A DNA stretch of 64,000 bases from Dipteronia dyeriana (Eukaryota > Streptophyta > Magnoliopsida > Sapindales > Sapindaceae), in assembly GCA_032871835.1 (NCBI GenBank), contig CM065297.1, positions 44,954,203-45,018,202 of the forward strand, in the 5' to 3' direction. This document shows, in pieces, positions 11,181-22,337 of the stretch (position 1 is its first letter; the number at the start of each line of letters is the position of its first letter). Position numbers and translations under genes: made by a program. The notes under the pieces are model-generated. The model worked only from the letters and a program-made list of their open reading frames with translations. It was not told where the DNA came from and searched no databases.

Positions 11181-12633
11181 CAAAATCATCCTTATATCTA
11201 CCAATTGAAAAAGAAATTAACACTTGCCGATTTACCTTCACAACACCACTATCATTCAACCATTGTAACTTGTATGGTTTTGGATGTTTAATAGTAGGTA
11301 ATTTCAGTTTCTCCACAAGCAAGGTACTTGCCACATTTGTACAACTTCCACTATCCACAATCACATTACACAACTTGTTAGCAATCAAACAATGAGTATG
11401 AAACAAATTTTCACGTTGCTCACCATGTTCATTAATTTTACTTTGCAAACTAAGTGTGCGTTGTACAACCAAATTTTCTCCACTAGCATACTCTACATCA
11501 CTAGTATCTTCTAAATGTGGCATGTCATCTTCATCCTCTATCTGACTTTCTGATTCAACTGTCCCATCCCTCATGATCATTACCCTTTTATTAGGACATT
11601 CACGTGCCACATGACCATGTCCAAGGCACTTAAAACACTTAATGACTCTAGTTTGATTAGGTTGATTCTCACCTCTACCCTTGCTACCTATTTCATTTTT
11701 GCTTTTAGTTTCATCAATTTTAGGCTTAACAATGGGTTTATCATCTTTTTTACCCCAATTCGGTTTCCAAGAAGAAGAAGAATCTGAATAAGGTTTTGAA
11801 TCATACCTGATGCCTTTTCTTTTGAGTTGCCTTTCAATCTTCATTGCCACACCCACCATGTCCTCAATCTCCACATAATGTTGTAACTCCACAAGATCAA
11901 TAATGTTTTTGTTTAACCCACTCAAAAACCGAGCCATGGTGGCCTCACGGTCCTCCTCCACATTAGCCCTTATCATGGCGATCTCCATTTCTTTGTGATA
12001 TTCTTCTACACTCATAGAACCTTGTGTCAAAGTTTGTAATCGTTGATGCAAATCCCTATAGTAATGGCTAGGGACAAATCTCCTCCTCATGATTTGTTTC
12101 ATCTCTAACCAAGTCTCTACGGGTCTTTCACCATTTCTACGCCTGTCTTTACACAATTGATCCCACCAAACAATAGCATAATCATAAAATTCAACAGCAG
12201 CTAGTTTTACCTTTTTCTCTTCGGAGTAATTATGACATTCAAATATTAGCTCCACTTTTCGTTCCCATTCCAAATAGGCATCCGGATTGTTCTTCCCTTG
12301 AAAATGAGGAATTTTCATTTTGATGCTGCCAATGTTTCGGTCCACACCATCAAAACGTCCTCTTCTAGCTTGTCTTCTAGGATTAACGTCTAGACCAATG
12401 ATGGTAGCTTGGCCATCATCCGTGTCTTTTCCACCATCATATACATCATTGTCAAAGGCTGGTTGTCTTCCTCATCGTGGTTCACTTTGCAATCTGGTAA
12501 TTGCTTCATCATGTCTTTCTAGACGATCTCCTACATCTCCCATCACTTTGAACATACGTTCAAATTGTTGCTGCATTGGTTGAATCACTTGATCATTTGA
12601 GGAAGAACTCACTTCTTTATCTTTGTTAGACAT
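11110..12633 (-). pseudogene. gag: Gypsy-1 gag and protease, broken
   Basis: The likely start is the ATG at 12631-12633, giving MSNKDKEVSSSS. A TGA at 12472-12474 lies beside a CGA codon and may be a CpG-deamination product. The main frame then has the gypsy Gag core (YLEWERKVELIF, YAIVWWDQL, RRRFVPSHYYRDLH, ELQHYVEIEDMV), a CCHC knuckle CFKCLGHGHVAREC, and the protease site VIVDSGSCTNVAS. A one-base loss in the TTTT run near 11182-11186 shifts the frame before the linker to RT. Confidence 0.9.
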
Positions 12634-13260
12634 GTTTAAAACCTGAAAAAAAAAAAGTTAGAACAACCTCACAATCACTCCCTCATGTGTTTCTCTCAAA
12701 GAATTGATTCACACCACTCGTGTTTCACACAATTATTTGACTTTTCTCGAAACTAATCTCACCACTCTTGCCTTTTACCTCTCTTGTTTTGTTCTTTGGG
12801 TTCTTAGATTAACTAAGGTCCTTTTTAACAAACAATTCAGATTATGGAAAATTCAACGGAGTGAAATTGGGTAGGTCTAAAAAAAACAAACAAAAGGTAG
12901 GCCACTTAAAGTAAACAAAGATTAGAACTGAAATATCAATTTCTCTCCCAAATAGAATTCTGTTTGTTTTGGTTAAGAAGACAATATTTAAATATTTCCC
13001 AAACCGAAACAAGAACGATATGAACAAAGAAAGATTTTTGGAATTTTGTAAGAATTCCTTGAATCCGCAATACTTTTTTTTTTGTCTTTTTTTTCCGTTT
13101 TTTTTCTGCGGAAAACAAAGAAGAATGATAATAACCTCAAGAAGCACAACAATTAAGATGAATAATAGATACGGTGCTATAAGATGAAGAAGAAAAGAAA
13201 GTGAGAAAAAAAAAACTAAAAGAACAACAAATAAATGGATATGCAAACCTCAAACTTGAG
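12634..13260 (-). other. Gypsy-1 5' leader
   Basis: Untranslated leader between the primer-binding site and gag. It has several homopolymer tracts: A10 near 12646, and T-rich runs at 13073-13110 and 13206-13215. A 134-codon hydrophobic minus-strand frame (12842-13246) lies here but has no recognisable domain. Confidence 0.75.
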
Positions 13261-13276
13261 CCAAGCTCTGATACCA
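13261..13276 (-). promoter_or_regulatory. Gypsy-1 primer-binding site (tRNA-iMet type)
   Basis: The minus strand reads TGGTATCAGAGCTTGG three bases inside the 5' LTR. This is the standard match to initiator tRNA-Met. Confidence 0.9.
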
Positions 13277-13279
13277 AAA

Positions 13280-14269
13280 TGATGGAAATCATTAACTTAG
13301 CAACATACACCCCAATAGCTAAAGAGCTATGATACATATGGAATGCAATTTAACACCCTCCAACTAATTGAAACAAACCCAATCATTCAAGATTGAAGTA
13401 AGAGAAACTATTCTAATCACTTTATCAATGGAATGATGATAAAAGCTAATTAGAACAACACTTTGATTTCCCCATAACGCCACAAACTATGAAGTTTGAT
13501 AAGTTTAAAGGCAAAACAAAGATTTTGAGGTTGTTGAACGCCACAAGCTGAATAAGCTTGATAAGTTCCAAAGTTCATGCAAGAACTTAAAAACAAAACA
13601 CTCACAAAGTGCTCAAATAAGTTTATATTACTCAAATCTCTGCCTTACATAGAAAAAGCAGCCTTGTTTATATAGAACAAAGGCCAAGGACAATACAACA
13701 CAAATAAAACTGCCCATTAAATGTGTAACCTCCCACTAAATGACATTTAGACCATGAATAATGGCCATAAAGTATTCAGCCTTTGTAACTCCATATTCCT
13801 AATCAAAGAACACATGAACTCACCCAACACAAAAACCAAAACTATTCATAAAATAAGCCCACAAAACCCAACACAATTAAACCCAAACTAATAAGAAAAT
13901 AAGCTCACAAAACCCAACATAATTAAACCCAAACTAATTATAAAATAGGCCCACAAAACCCAACATGGTCGAATGGCCTTTTATTCTTCAAGATAGGCTA
14001 GAATACTTCATTCTAACAAGGCTGAACTCTTGTCTTCAGGATTTGGACTTGTTTGAAACATGTTAACCATTTTATACTCTTCTTCCATCCTTAGAACCTT
14101 GACCAGATCTTGACTAGCTTGCTCCTTCCAAATGCTTCCCATTAAACAAGTTAAGGCTTCTTTCATCCTTTTAGCTTTAGCTCTTGTCATTGGTCCTCCA
14201 TGAATGGTTAAAGGATCTGGATCTTTTCTAACCTTAGCCGAATTGTGATCAACTGGCTGGTCCTCATCA
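13280..14269 (-). repeat. Gypsy-1 5' LTR (right copy)
   Basis: Direct repeat of 7102-8092 at about 99% identity by eye. It bears the same GPMTRAKAKR-type coding-like segment, here without the rest of pol upstream, so an open frame across 14008-14298 is an LTR by-product and not a separate gene. Confidence 0.93.
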
Positions 14270-14274
14270 GTATT
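14270..14274. repeat. Target-site duplication GTATT, right copy
   Basis: Exact partner of 7097-7101 across Gypsy-1. Confidence 0.92.
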
Positions 14275-15336
14275 TTCTTCAATAAGTGTCCATGTCATAT
14301 TTATGTTCAGACATGCATTTTTGGATTAGGAGATCTACATAGTAAGTACATATTCAATGACCTTTAATTATCTCCATGACATGATGATTCTTTAATGACA
14401 TGCTAATGAAATATTATAAAGCATGAATTGATGATTGCAATTGTTGAATGCAAAATATTGTGTGAAAAAACTAGTGAGACTAAAATGTTTCATCAATGTC
14501 TCTCTTTCTTTATTAGTTGAACATGGCTACTATCATACGGGTATCCTACCCGGAAAAATCAAATAGGGTGCAAAGTTGCTCATGCCACGTTTAGCTTATA
14601 AAGTTGGATATAGTGCCATTAAAATTTGATATCTATAAAAACTCTATATCCTTGCTTCTCTCATGACAAATGGTGAAATTGGTTTGAATTATATTGGAAA
14701 CCTTTGTCATTTGCTTTGCCAAATACCATTATTTTTGGTCTTGAATGCAACATGTCTTGTATGCAAAGCATTTTTGATTCACACATTTTCTTCAAATAAA
14801 TCTCCTTGTTTCTCTCCTATTAATAGAGTTGCATAAATGTGGCTTATATAATTATGCAATTGTCTTGTATGCTCCATTCTTTCTTTGCCTTGAGTGACCC
14901 GGTTGAGGACTTTTCCTTTGCCTATATCATGACAAAAAGGGGAGTAGCATTGACCTAGCATTGTGGTGTTAGGGGAGTAGCATATGGTAGCATGTGTTGG
15001 CTTTATGGGGAGTAGTACTTGTTCTTTGAGAGATTACATTTAGGGGGAGTAACCCTTTGAGGGGGAGCATTGCATGATGAGGTGCATTACTCATATTCTT
15101 ATATGCAACTGCTTTTGTTTTCTATCCACTTGATCATCTCACATGCACTTGGTTTGGAAAGTTTACTTGTTGTTTGTTTTGTGTGTAGGGTTGATGATTC
15201 TACAAGAGATTGAAGATTTGAAGTTTTTTTTATGTATATCTCTTTGTAATGTAGAATTTTTTCCCGGTCTTATTTTTTGTTTTGTGAGGATCAATGTGAG
15301 TGGTGGTTTTGTCATGAAATAGCCAAAGGGGGAGAT
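14275..15336 (+). other. Copia-1 3' untranslated region, part 2
   Basis: About 1.06 kb with no usable frame on either strand, ending at the polypurine tract. A block near 14700-14820 (around CAACATGTCTTGTATGCAAAG) matches, in reverse complement, the block at 59650-59720 in Copia-C. It is therefore a conserved 3' region of the lineage. I see no envelope-like ORF of the kind some SIRE elements carry here. Confidence 0.7.
15323..15336 (+). promoter_or_regulatory. Copia-1 polypurine tract
   Basis: CCAAAGGGGGAGATT ends right at the 3' LTR start. This wording is typical of SIRE-type elements. Confidence 0.9.
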
Positions 15337-16917
15337 TGTAAAGTCCTCATTTATTGATTGGCTTATTTCGTGAACAAATCACATTTTTGGGGTATTATGT
15401 AAGGGTAGCTTAGGCTCTCAAGACCTCAAGAGGAGAAGCACCAAAGGTAAAATTCTTGTGCTTACTTGCTTTGAAGAGATAGTTGCACACACTCACAAAT
15501 TCATGCATAACTCTTATTCATATATGTTGTGTGTTTATACTTGTGTGCATTTTGGTTTAAATGACCCTTGTTGATTTATTTTCATCGTGTAATTAATTTT
15601 TTATGTCATGTTAGACATTAGAATATGATGCATTTTCATCACTTTATTACTTGTTGATTTTGTGTGTTTGAGTGTTGAAAAAATGGGCATTGCGCTGGTA
15701 GTGTGCTACTCGACTAGCGCAGCCTCACCAGCGCAACATTCCACTGAAACGCCGCTTGTCATGCGCCACTGAGTTGCTCCACTGCACCCGCGCAAAGTTG
15801 AAAAAGTGGGCAGTGCGCTGGTGGTGCGCTACTCTACTAGCGCAGCCTCACCAGCACAATATTCTAATGGATTTTCACATGTGATGCCCCACTGAGCTAC
15901 GCCACTCGTCCATCGTCTATTAAAAATATTAGGTTGTGTGCTGGTGGTGCGCTACTCGACCAGCGCACCTCATCAACGCACATAGAAGAAGCTTGAACAT
16001 ATTTTTCAAAATGACTTCACTTTGTTTGGATCTCATATATATATAACTCTTTGCTTTAATGTCATGTAAGAGTTCAGAATATCACATCTTTTCCTTAGAA
16101 ACCGTTCCAAGAACTCATCTTTAAACACTCAAAGCATTCCCATGTGCATAAAAACTTCATCTTGCATCATCTAAAGCCATTTAGAGTGCATTTATGGATA
16201 GTTTTGCTTCATCACATCTTGTTTGGTAAGTTTTTCACTATCTTCTTACAAGTTAAGTGTTTTGCTTGCTAAGCCATCTCTTTAATTATTTGCATGCTCT
16301 TAGAACATATTCTAGATACAAATTAGAGATTTTTGTGATGACATGATTGAGTGTTGTATTGTGATAGCTTCATAGGATTGTTTGATCTATGTTTAGCTAA
16401 GCTTTTTGAACATGTCATTTAGCTCATGATATCTAGGATTGTATTGATTGTCATATCATTATCCTAGATAAGCATATAAGGTTTCCTAGCCTTGTTTGTT
16501 CTTTGAATATCATGATATATTCACATAGGACATGTTATCTCTTCATTGAGAAGTAAGACTTGTGTTGCTTCCGGGAGTAGGTAGCTTAAATCGCAAGCAA
16601 GAGAGACTAGGTTCACTTATACCGGGATTAGGTAGTGATGGTGGATTTAAATCGGGATTAGGTTGTAATTCCTTTGCCATTAGTGGATTCGAGGTTCGAG
16701 TGTGGCACACATATCAGCCTGTGGTTTTTCCCATTTGGAGGGTTTCCACGTAAATCTCAAGTGTCTTTATTATTTCCGTACTTTTTACACTTGTGATATT
16801 TTTGTAACTAGCTAGGCATTTTCGTCAACTTGACCTTTAACGAAAATTGGGTAAAATTGTTTGAAATCTATTCACCCCCCTTAGATTAATATTATACACA
16901 CCATAATATTTGTTTCA
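15337..16917 (+). repeat. Copia-1 3' LTR
   Basis: Direct repeat of 134-1693. It carries an extra ~30 bp near 16630-16660 and the best-preserved palindromic repeats (15690-15985). A TATA-like run lies near 16036. Confidence 0.93.
15690..15985 (+). repeat. Three GC-rich palindromic repeats in the Copia-1 LTR (3' copy)
   Basis: The first unit has a perfect 10-bp outer stem: TTGCGCTGGT (15690-15699) pairs with ACCAGCGCAA (15727-15736), around an inner GTGCTA/TAGCGC stem. Second and third units begin near 15813 and 15936 with the same layout. Presence in both LTRs shows they belong to the element. Confidence 0.8.
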
Positions 16918-17302
16918 GGTTGGTTAAAAGGCAAGAGGAGATCTTGAATGTGATAAAGACAAGAATTTGTACAAGAAACCCCCGAGATAGTCGAGCTTTG
17001 CTAGAAGAGACACCATCAAATACTACAGGTTTCACTAGGAGAATGGCCACGAAACCTCCATGTGTTACCAACTGAGGGAAGACATTGAAAAGCTAATCAG
17101 AGAGGGACATCTCAAGGATATGGTCCTTAGAAGTAGGGATGACCGATTTAAGGACACCCCGGTGGAAGAGCACGATAGAAACCAAAGAAGTCCTAGAAGA
17201 AATTCAGATAGTGAGGCAATCAACACCATCTTTGGCGGTCCATACACTAGGGGTAGCAACCGAGAAAGAATGACCAAGGTTAGAGAAGCCATAGATGGTT
17301 AG
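16918..17302 (+). pseudogene. gag: Tat-1 gag C-terminus
   Basis: A frame near 17010 reads IKYYRFH-stop-ENGHETSMCYQLREDIEKLIREGHL. This matches the CX2CX4HX4C-like RFH...GH...C segment and following helix of Tat gag. AINTIFGGPYTRGSN, a highly typical Tat motif before the protease, follows at 17215. The frame stops at 17300-17302. Confidence 0.85.
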
Positions 17303-17403
17303 AGGAATCTAGAAGTGAATTTGTTGGTCCCCGATTGGAAGAAGTTAAAGCAAGGAAGAGACCCTATAGTCTTCACTAAGGCAGATACATATGGATCGGA
17401 GGG

Positions 17404-17774
17404 TAACACTGAATAATGTGATTGTTGTGTCTATTCGCGTGGGTCACAAGAAGTTATGAAGAATGTTGATTGACAATGGGAGCTCTGTAGATATCTTGAG
17501 TGTAGAAGTGTTCGACCAACTCGGGTTGCAAAGAAAAGACCTCCTGCCCCTCAAAGTCCCGGTGAGAGGCTTTGGGGCAGCAAAATTAAGATCGTTGGGA
17601 ACATTGAAGTTACTGGTAGAGATTGGGAGCTTTCCCTTAACTAAAATGGTGCTGATGGATTTTGTGGTCTTAAATGTGGAAAACTGGTCGTACAACGTCT
17701 TGTTAGACAAGCCTTTCTTGAACAAATCAAAATCTGTTACAACCACCTACGCCTTAATAGTAAGTTCCTAACAT
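17404..17774 (+). pseudogene. pol: Tat-1 protease
   Basis: The aspartic protease site LIDNGSSVDIL lies at 17463-17495, followed by the FGAAKLRSLGTLKL flap-like region and ENWSYNVLLDKPFLN. A TGA lies just before the active-site segment (around 17455), so the frame is interrupted upstream. It ends near 17771. Confidence 0.85.
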
Positions 17775-18049
17775 AGGAGGGGGTGGGTGCCATGAAAAGT
17801 TCTTAAGAGTAGGCAAGAAAGGACAATCTAACCATATACAGGGAAAAATTAGAACTAAACGTGATGCAGGTAGATATCCAAAGAGATGATGAAGACTCAG
17901 ATGGATGAAGAAGAAGATGCTGCAGAAATGACTGCCCGATTTAACCTAGATCGAAGAGAGATATCTCCTCAAGACGTGAGGCCCATGAAGATGAGCCAAC
18001 CGAGGAAGTCATAAGTGACGAGGGTAACCCTGACCAGACCTTAAAACTC

Positions 18050-19110
18050 GGGGTCCAATGGATGTGGAAATCCGAGAAGGGATGGTTAGCTTGTTCAAAG
18101 AGTACCAAGACATGTTTGCTTGGAAACACGAAGATATACCCGGTATTGATATAAAGATAATTTCCCACTAATTAGCAGTTGATCCCGATCAAAAACCAGT
18201 CATCCAGAAGAGAAGGTGGTTTAACTTGGAGAGAAGCAAGACAATCAAAGAAGACGTAACAAATCTGTTGGCAGTAGGATCCATAAGGGAGGTGTAGTAC
18301 CCCGAGTGGGTTGCCAATATGGTGCTAGTAAAAAAGAAGAACAGTCAGCGGAGAATGTGTGTAGATTTCATTGACCTCAATAAAGCTTATCTGAAAGATA
18401 GTTTCCCGTTGCCCCAGATTAATAAACTGGTTGATGCAACATCCGGTCATGAGTTATTGAGCTTCATGGATGCATAATTGGGGTACAACTAGATCTGGAT
18501 GTTTGAACCAGATGAAGATAAAACCACTTTTATGACTGACCAGAGGTAATACTATTATAAAATTATACCTTTTGACCTCAAGAATGCCGGGCGACTAATA
18601 AGAGACTGGCAAATAAGATGTTCGCCTGACAGATCGGTAGGAATATAGAGTTATAGGTAGACAATATGCTAACAAAGAACACAAAATCCGAGAAACATGT
18701 AGAAGATCTCAGGGAGACATTCAAGGTTCTAAGAAGCTTTGGCATGAAACTCAATCCAAAGAAATGTGTTTTCGGGGTGCCTTCGAGAAGATTCTTGGGT
18801 TTTAAAGTTCATCAGAGAAGAATCGAAGTGAACCCAGAAAAAATAAAAGCACTAGATGAAATGAGGTCCCCAAAGATGCTGAAAGAAATTAAAAGGCTAA
18901 CAGGTTGCTTGGCATCTCTGAATCAACTCATTAGTAAATCAATGGACAAGTGCCTGCACTTTTTTAGAGCAATCAAGAAGGGCAAGGGGGTGAAATGGAA
19001 CGATGAACGTGAGAAGGCATTCTAAAAGATCAAGGAGTACCTAGGCAAAGCACCAATCCTATCTAAACCCCAGGAAGGAGAAATGCTCTACCTGTACCTA
19101 TAGGTCACAA
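18050..19110 (+). pseudogene. pol: Tat-1 reverse transcriptase, catalytically dead
   Basis: Recognisable segments are MRRWFNLERSK-like KRRWFNLERSK, NMVLVKKKNSQRRMCVDFIDLNKA, DSFPLPQINKLVDATSGHELLSFMDA, KIIPFDLKNAG and HVEDLRETFKVLRSFGMKLNPKKC. The YVDD box is destroyed: 18654-18665 reads stop-V-D-N. Further stops lie after SIREV, MDA, GYN and DQR. About 30 residues between LKNAG and MFA are scrambled by a small deletion. Confidence 0.87.
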
Positions 19111-19500
19111 CTATGGCAACAGGGTCAGTGTTAGTCAGGTTGGACGAGGGGGTACAAAAGTCAGTATATTACACAAGCAATGCTTTACTATCAGCTGAAA
19201 CAAGATACCTGCCAGCTGAGCAGATGGCATTAGCACTAGTGACAGCAACGAGAAAACTAAGACCTTATTTCCAAGCTCACAAGATCGAGGTTTTCACAGA
19301 TTGCCCGCTGAAGTAGATTCTATCAAAACTTGAAGTGTCCAGGAGGCTGACCAAATGAGTAGTGGAGTTGGGTGAATTTGACATAGCATATCTGACAAGA
19401 GCCGTAATAAAGAGGCAAGTTGTAGCTGACCTAATCGTGAAGTTTGCTGAACCAAATAACGAGGTGATCAAGATGTTGAAAGAGAAGGAAGAGTTCATCT
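19110..19500 (+). pseudogene. pol: Tat-1 RNase H (first)
   Basis: The frame reads GSVLVRLDEGVQKSVYYTSN, AETRYLPAEQMALALV and KLRPYFQAHKIEVFTDCPLK before a TAG. It continues after the stop through LSKLEVSRRLTK to RQVVADLIVKF. This is the gypsy RNase H that follows RT directly. Confidence 0.83.
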
Positions 19501-19800
19501 GGATATTATGTGGATGGGTGGTCAAACACATATGGTAATGAGGCCTGTATAGTGATATCCATATCAGAAGGAGATCAGGTAAAATGTACCATACGGTTTA
19601 ACTTCAAAGCCACCAACAATATTGCCTAGTACGAGGCACTCTTGGCAGGACTCAAGGTTTGCACATCGCTAAGGGTGGATGAATTGGAAATATTCAGTGA
19701 CTCACAGAGGGTGGTGAACCAAATCCTAAATGAGTATTAGACCAAGGATAGCAATATGGCTACTTATATAGGATAACCTAGTTACTGCTCGGGATATTTA
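19500..19800 (+). pseudogene. pol: Tat-1 second RNase H (archaeal-type aRNH)
   Basis: A separate RNase H fold follows the first. YVDGWSN near 19510 gives the first catalytic Asp, FKATNNIA-stop-YEALLAGLKV the Glu region, and EIFSDSQRVVNQI the second Asp. A dual RNase H is a known feature of Tat-lineage elements. In-frame stops occur at about 19627 and 19738. Confidence 0.82.
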
Positions 19801-21240
19801 AGGCTTACGGAATTACTCAGATCCCGAGGGAAAAGAATGAGAAGGCAGACGCTTTATCAAAATTGGCATAAGATACTATCAGCATACGGTCAAAGACTAT
19901 CCCAGTTGCTCACCTCAAAAGACCAAGCATCGAAGATGAATGGGAGGTGTTGGAAGTAGTAGCAGTTGAAGAAAAACAAGCCATTTGGATGACCCCGATT
20001 AGGGAATATATAGAAGATGGAACACTCCCAGTAGAAGTAATCGAAGCAAAATGCCTTAGGTATAGAGCCACAAGATATTCAATAGTCGGATGAGCATTGT
20101 ATGGGAGAAGATTCTCAAAGGCCTTGCATAAATGTCTCTACCTAGTGGAAGGAAGGCAAATATTGAAAAGTATCCATACGAGTATATGTGGGAACCACTC
20201 CGGCAGTAAAAGCCTAGAGCACAAAACTCTCAGATAAGATTCTTACTGGTCGACACTATTTTAAAATGCTCAAGAAGTCAAGGAATAGTGTGGTAATTGT
20301 CAGAGAATAGCCAATGACATCAAGAAGCCTCCCAAGCAGTTGAAGAACATGTTATCACGTTGGTTGTTTGCCATGTGGGGGATCATGTGGGGGATAGATT
20401 TGATTGGCCCAATGTTGAAACTAACCAAAGGAGGAGCAAAACACGAAAACAAACCATTGTGGCTTTAGACTACTTCACAAAGTGGGTCGAGGCAGAAACA
20501 CTAGTACACATAACTGAGGCTAACGCGACTAACTTCGTAAAGAACAACAACATTTATCGATTTGGAATCCCGGACACAATAATCACAGACAACGGAACCC
20601 AGTTCGATAGTGATAACTTTAGGAACATGTGTCATGCCTTTTACATAAATAATTATTTTGCCACACCTGCCCATCCTCAGACGAATGGCCAGATAGAAGA
20701 AATAAACAAGATAATTAAGCATACCTTAAAGGCAAAGCTAGATGCTAAGAAATGGAATTAGGTAGACAAGCTACAAGAAGTCGTATGGGCATATCGAACC
20801 ACAGAAAGAACTTCGATAGGAGAGACCTCCTATTCACTAGCATTCAGGATGAAGGCAGTAATCCTAGTAATAGTAATTCATAATTCACCAACGAGGTAAA
20901 TGTGGAAATATTAGAAAGAACCTAGACGAGTTGGAGGAAAAAAGGGACCTGCTGAGAATAAGGAACACCACCTATCAACTAAGTGCAACCAGGTACTACA
21001 ACTCACATGTCCTATTCAGGAGATTCCAACTCAGAGATCTAATTCTGAGGAAGGTGTCACCCAATACGAGGGAGAAATCACCTAGATCGTTGGCGGATAA
21101 TTGGGAAGTACCATACCAAGTGGTCGAATTGGCTTGTCATGGTGCATACCACCTTGCCTGACCAAAAGGGAGCTAGCTGCCCGGACCATGCAATGCTAAA
21201 TATCTAAAAATGTTCTACCCTACAGGTTTTTTTATTATTA
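19801..21240 (+). pseudogene. pol: Tat-1 integrase and pol C-terminus
   Basis: After a degenerate linker, the zinc motif is partly visible (ICGNHSGS...CGNCQR around 20185-20305). The core has ALDYFTKWVEAE (D), IITDNGTQFDS (D) and HPQTNGQIEEINK (E), so the DDE triad survives. AYRTTERTSIGETSYSLAF follows. The C-terminus (YYNSHVLFRRFQLRDLILRKV through NAKYLKMFYP) ends near 21240. An in-frame 12-bp tandem duplication at about 20371-20396 repeats MWGI. Stops include one at 20759-20761. Confidence 0.87.
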
Positions 21241-22330
21241 CATTTTAGTTTAGAAACGGATTTGCTTAGTTTAGCTTAAAAATAAATCTACTTTGTTAGT
21301 TAATTTACTAATGTTTCTGTTCAGCATTTAATAAAAATCCCCTTGAGGGAACAGTTTCAAGAAGTCAAGAAACGGTGTTCTAAATTTACTTTATTTTACA
21401 AAAGAATCTCTAGGAACCTAAAAGTCGTTCAGTCTCGATAGGAGCGCCCAGGAGGTCTAGTGAGGGGGCCACTCATTGAAACTAACTGGGTATAATGAAA
21501 CATAGTTTGGACGCTTTCAGGCTATAAGAACCTGATGAGATGTGCCAAGAGTTGAATGGGGAAGGAAAAATCTATGCTAGAAATAATTGCTAACAAAAAC
21601 GGTTGTAAAGATAGTACGATATAAGTCACTCCATTGCAACGAATCTTGGTCAACAGACTATTGGGAGATGACACAATGACTTAGTTGACAGATAAAAGAT
21701 AAGCATCTATAAACTAGATTCCATGTAAATGGTCTATAAAGAACACTACTTGACATAAGGACAAAAGCTGTGGATCGGTTAAGAGTTAAAATAACTGATC
21801 AGGCCAATACCAATGGTCCACCCAATGCTGCTTAAAAAAGAGGGGCATGACGAACCCCTACACATATAGTTACTCGGTCAAAGATAGGGCGATAAACTTA
21901 ATATAGTTTAAGTTAATAAATAGTCCTAGCCATGTTAAAACTGCTTGGTCAAGGATGGCATAGATAGTCTCGACTGGGAATAAGTTGTTCACACAAAGAT
22001 GGGCTACGATCGAAAGCGGGCGATTTAGTTACGAAATGATTCTCGTCATGCATGATGATCTGGTTATAGCCAAAATAGTTAGCTTGGTACGATACAATGT
22101 ACATAATTCAAGTTAGTGAACAACTATAACCAATCGTAGATTGCTCTGTTTTTAGTTAATTATTCATTCTGACTTAGGCCAAGTTTATCCCGATCATACA
22201 ACAGAACGTCCTATTCTTACTAAGTTACTTATTTAAGTACAAACAACAAAAAAGAAATTTTTTATATTAAAAATTTAAAGAGGTTACAAAAGAGAGGTTA
22301 CATAAACAATACTGATAGGAAGCAAGGCTA
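21241..22330. other. Tat-1 non-coding spacer between pol and the antisense ORF
   Basis: About 1.1 kb with no frame of note on either strand. It contains repeated ACTCGGTCAAAGATAGGGC / TTGGTCAAGGATGGC-like phrases, suggesting short degenerate repeats. No LTR or PPT is recognised. Confidence 0.55.
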
Positions 22331-22337
22331 AAGGGTC

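Larger units (their letters stand above)
7102..14269 (-). mobile_element. Gypsy-1: Ty3-gypsy chromovirus-type element on the minus strand
   Basis: Two 990-bp LTRs (7102-8092 and 13280-14269) start TGATGAGG and end CCATCA on the minus strand. They are flanked by perfect GTATT duplications inside Copia-1. Coding order on the minus strand is gag, protease, RT, RNase H, integrase, which is the gypsy order. By eye the LTRs differ at about 11 substitutions and one single-base indel, so the insertion is young, yet the coding region already has several stops and frameshifts. The Gag type, the absence of a recognisable chromodomain, and a polyprotein tail reading through the PPT into the 3' LTR suggest the CRM clade; that clade call is inference. 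Confidence 0.93.
134..16917 (+). mobile_element. Copia-1: SIRE/Maximus-like Ty1-copia element, split by Gypsy-1
   Basis: The element is bounded by direct LTRs at 134-1693 and 15337-16917, both starting TGTAAAG and ending TTTCA. An initiator-Met primer-binding site follows the 5' LTR, and a purine tract ending AAAGGGGGAGATT precedes the 3' LTR. Coding order is gag, protease, integrase, RT, RNase H, which is the copia order. The PPT wording, the long LTRs and a gag-pol that was a single frame fit the SIRE/Maximus lineage. Gypsy-1 occupies 7102-14269. Without it the element is about 9.6 kb. The LTRs differ by many substitutions and indels (roughly 8% by eye in the first 600 bp), so this insertion is older than Gypsy-1. 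The 5' half of the coding region is broken. Confidence 0.92.

Noticed and set aside
12842..13246. Minus-strand 134-codon hydrophobic frame upstream of Gypsy-1 gag
   Set aside because: It lies in the untranslated leader, is rich in homopolymer-derived Leu/Phe/Lys and has no domain pattern. A long chance frame in T-rich DNA is the simpler reading.
14008..14298. 96-codon minus-strand frame at the Gypsy-1 right LTR as a separate gene
   Set aside because: It is the LTR copy of the pol C-terminal extension plus Copia-1 flank, and has no own promoter or start context.
134..16917. Window bounded by one giant element with a single pair of LTRs
   Set aside because: The Gypsy-1 target duplication and opposite coding strand show two separate nested insertions.
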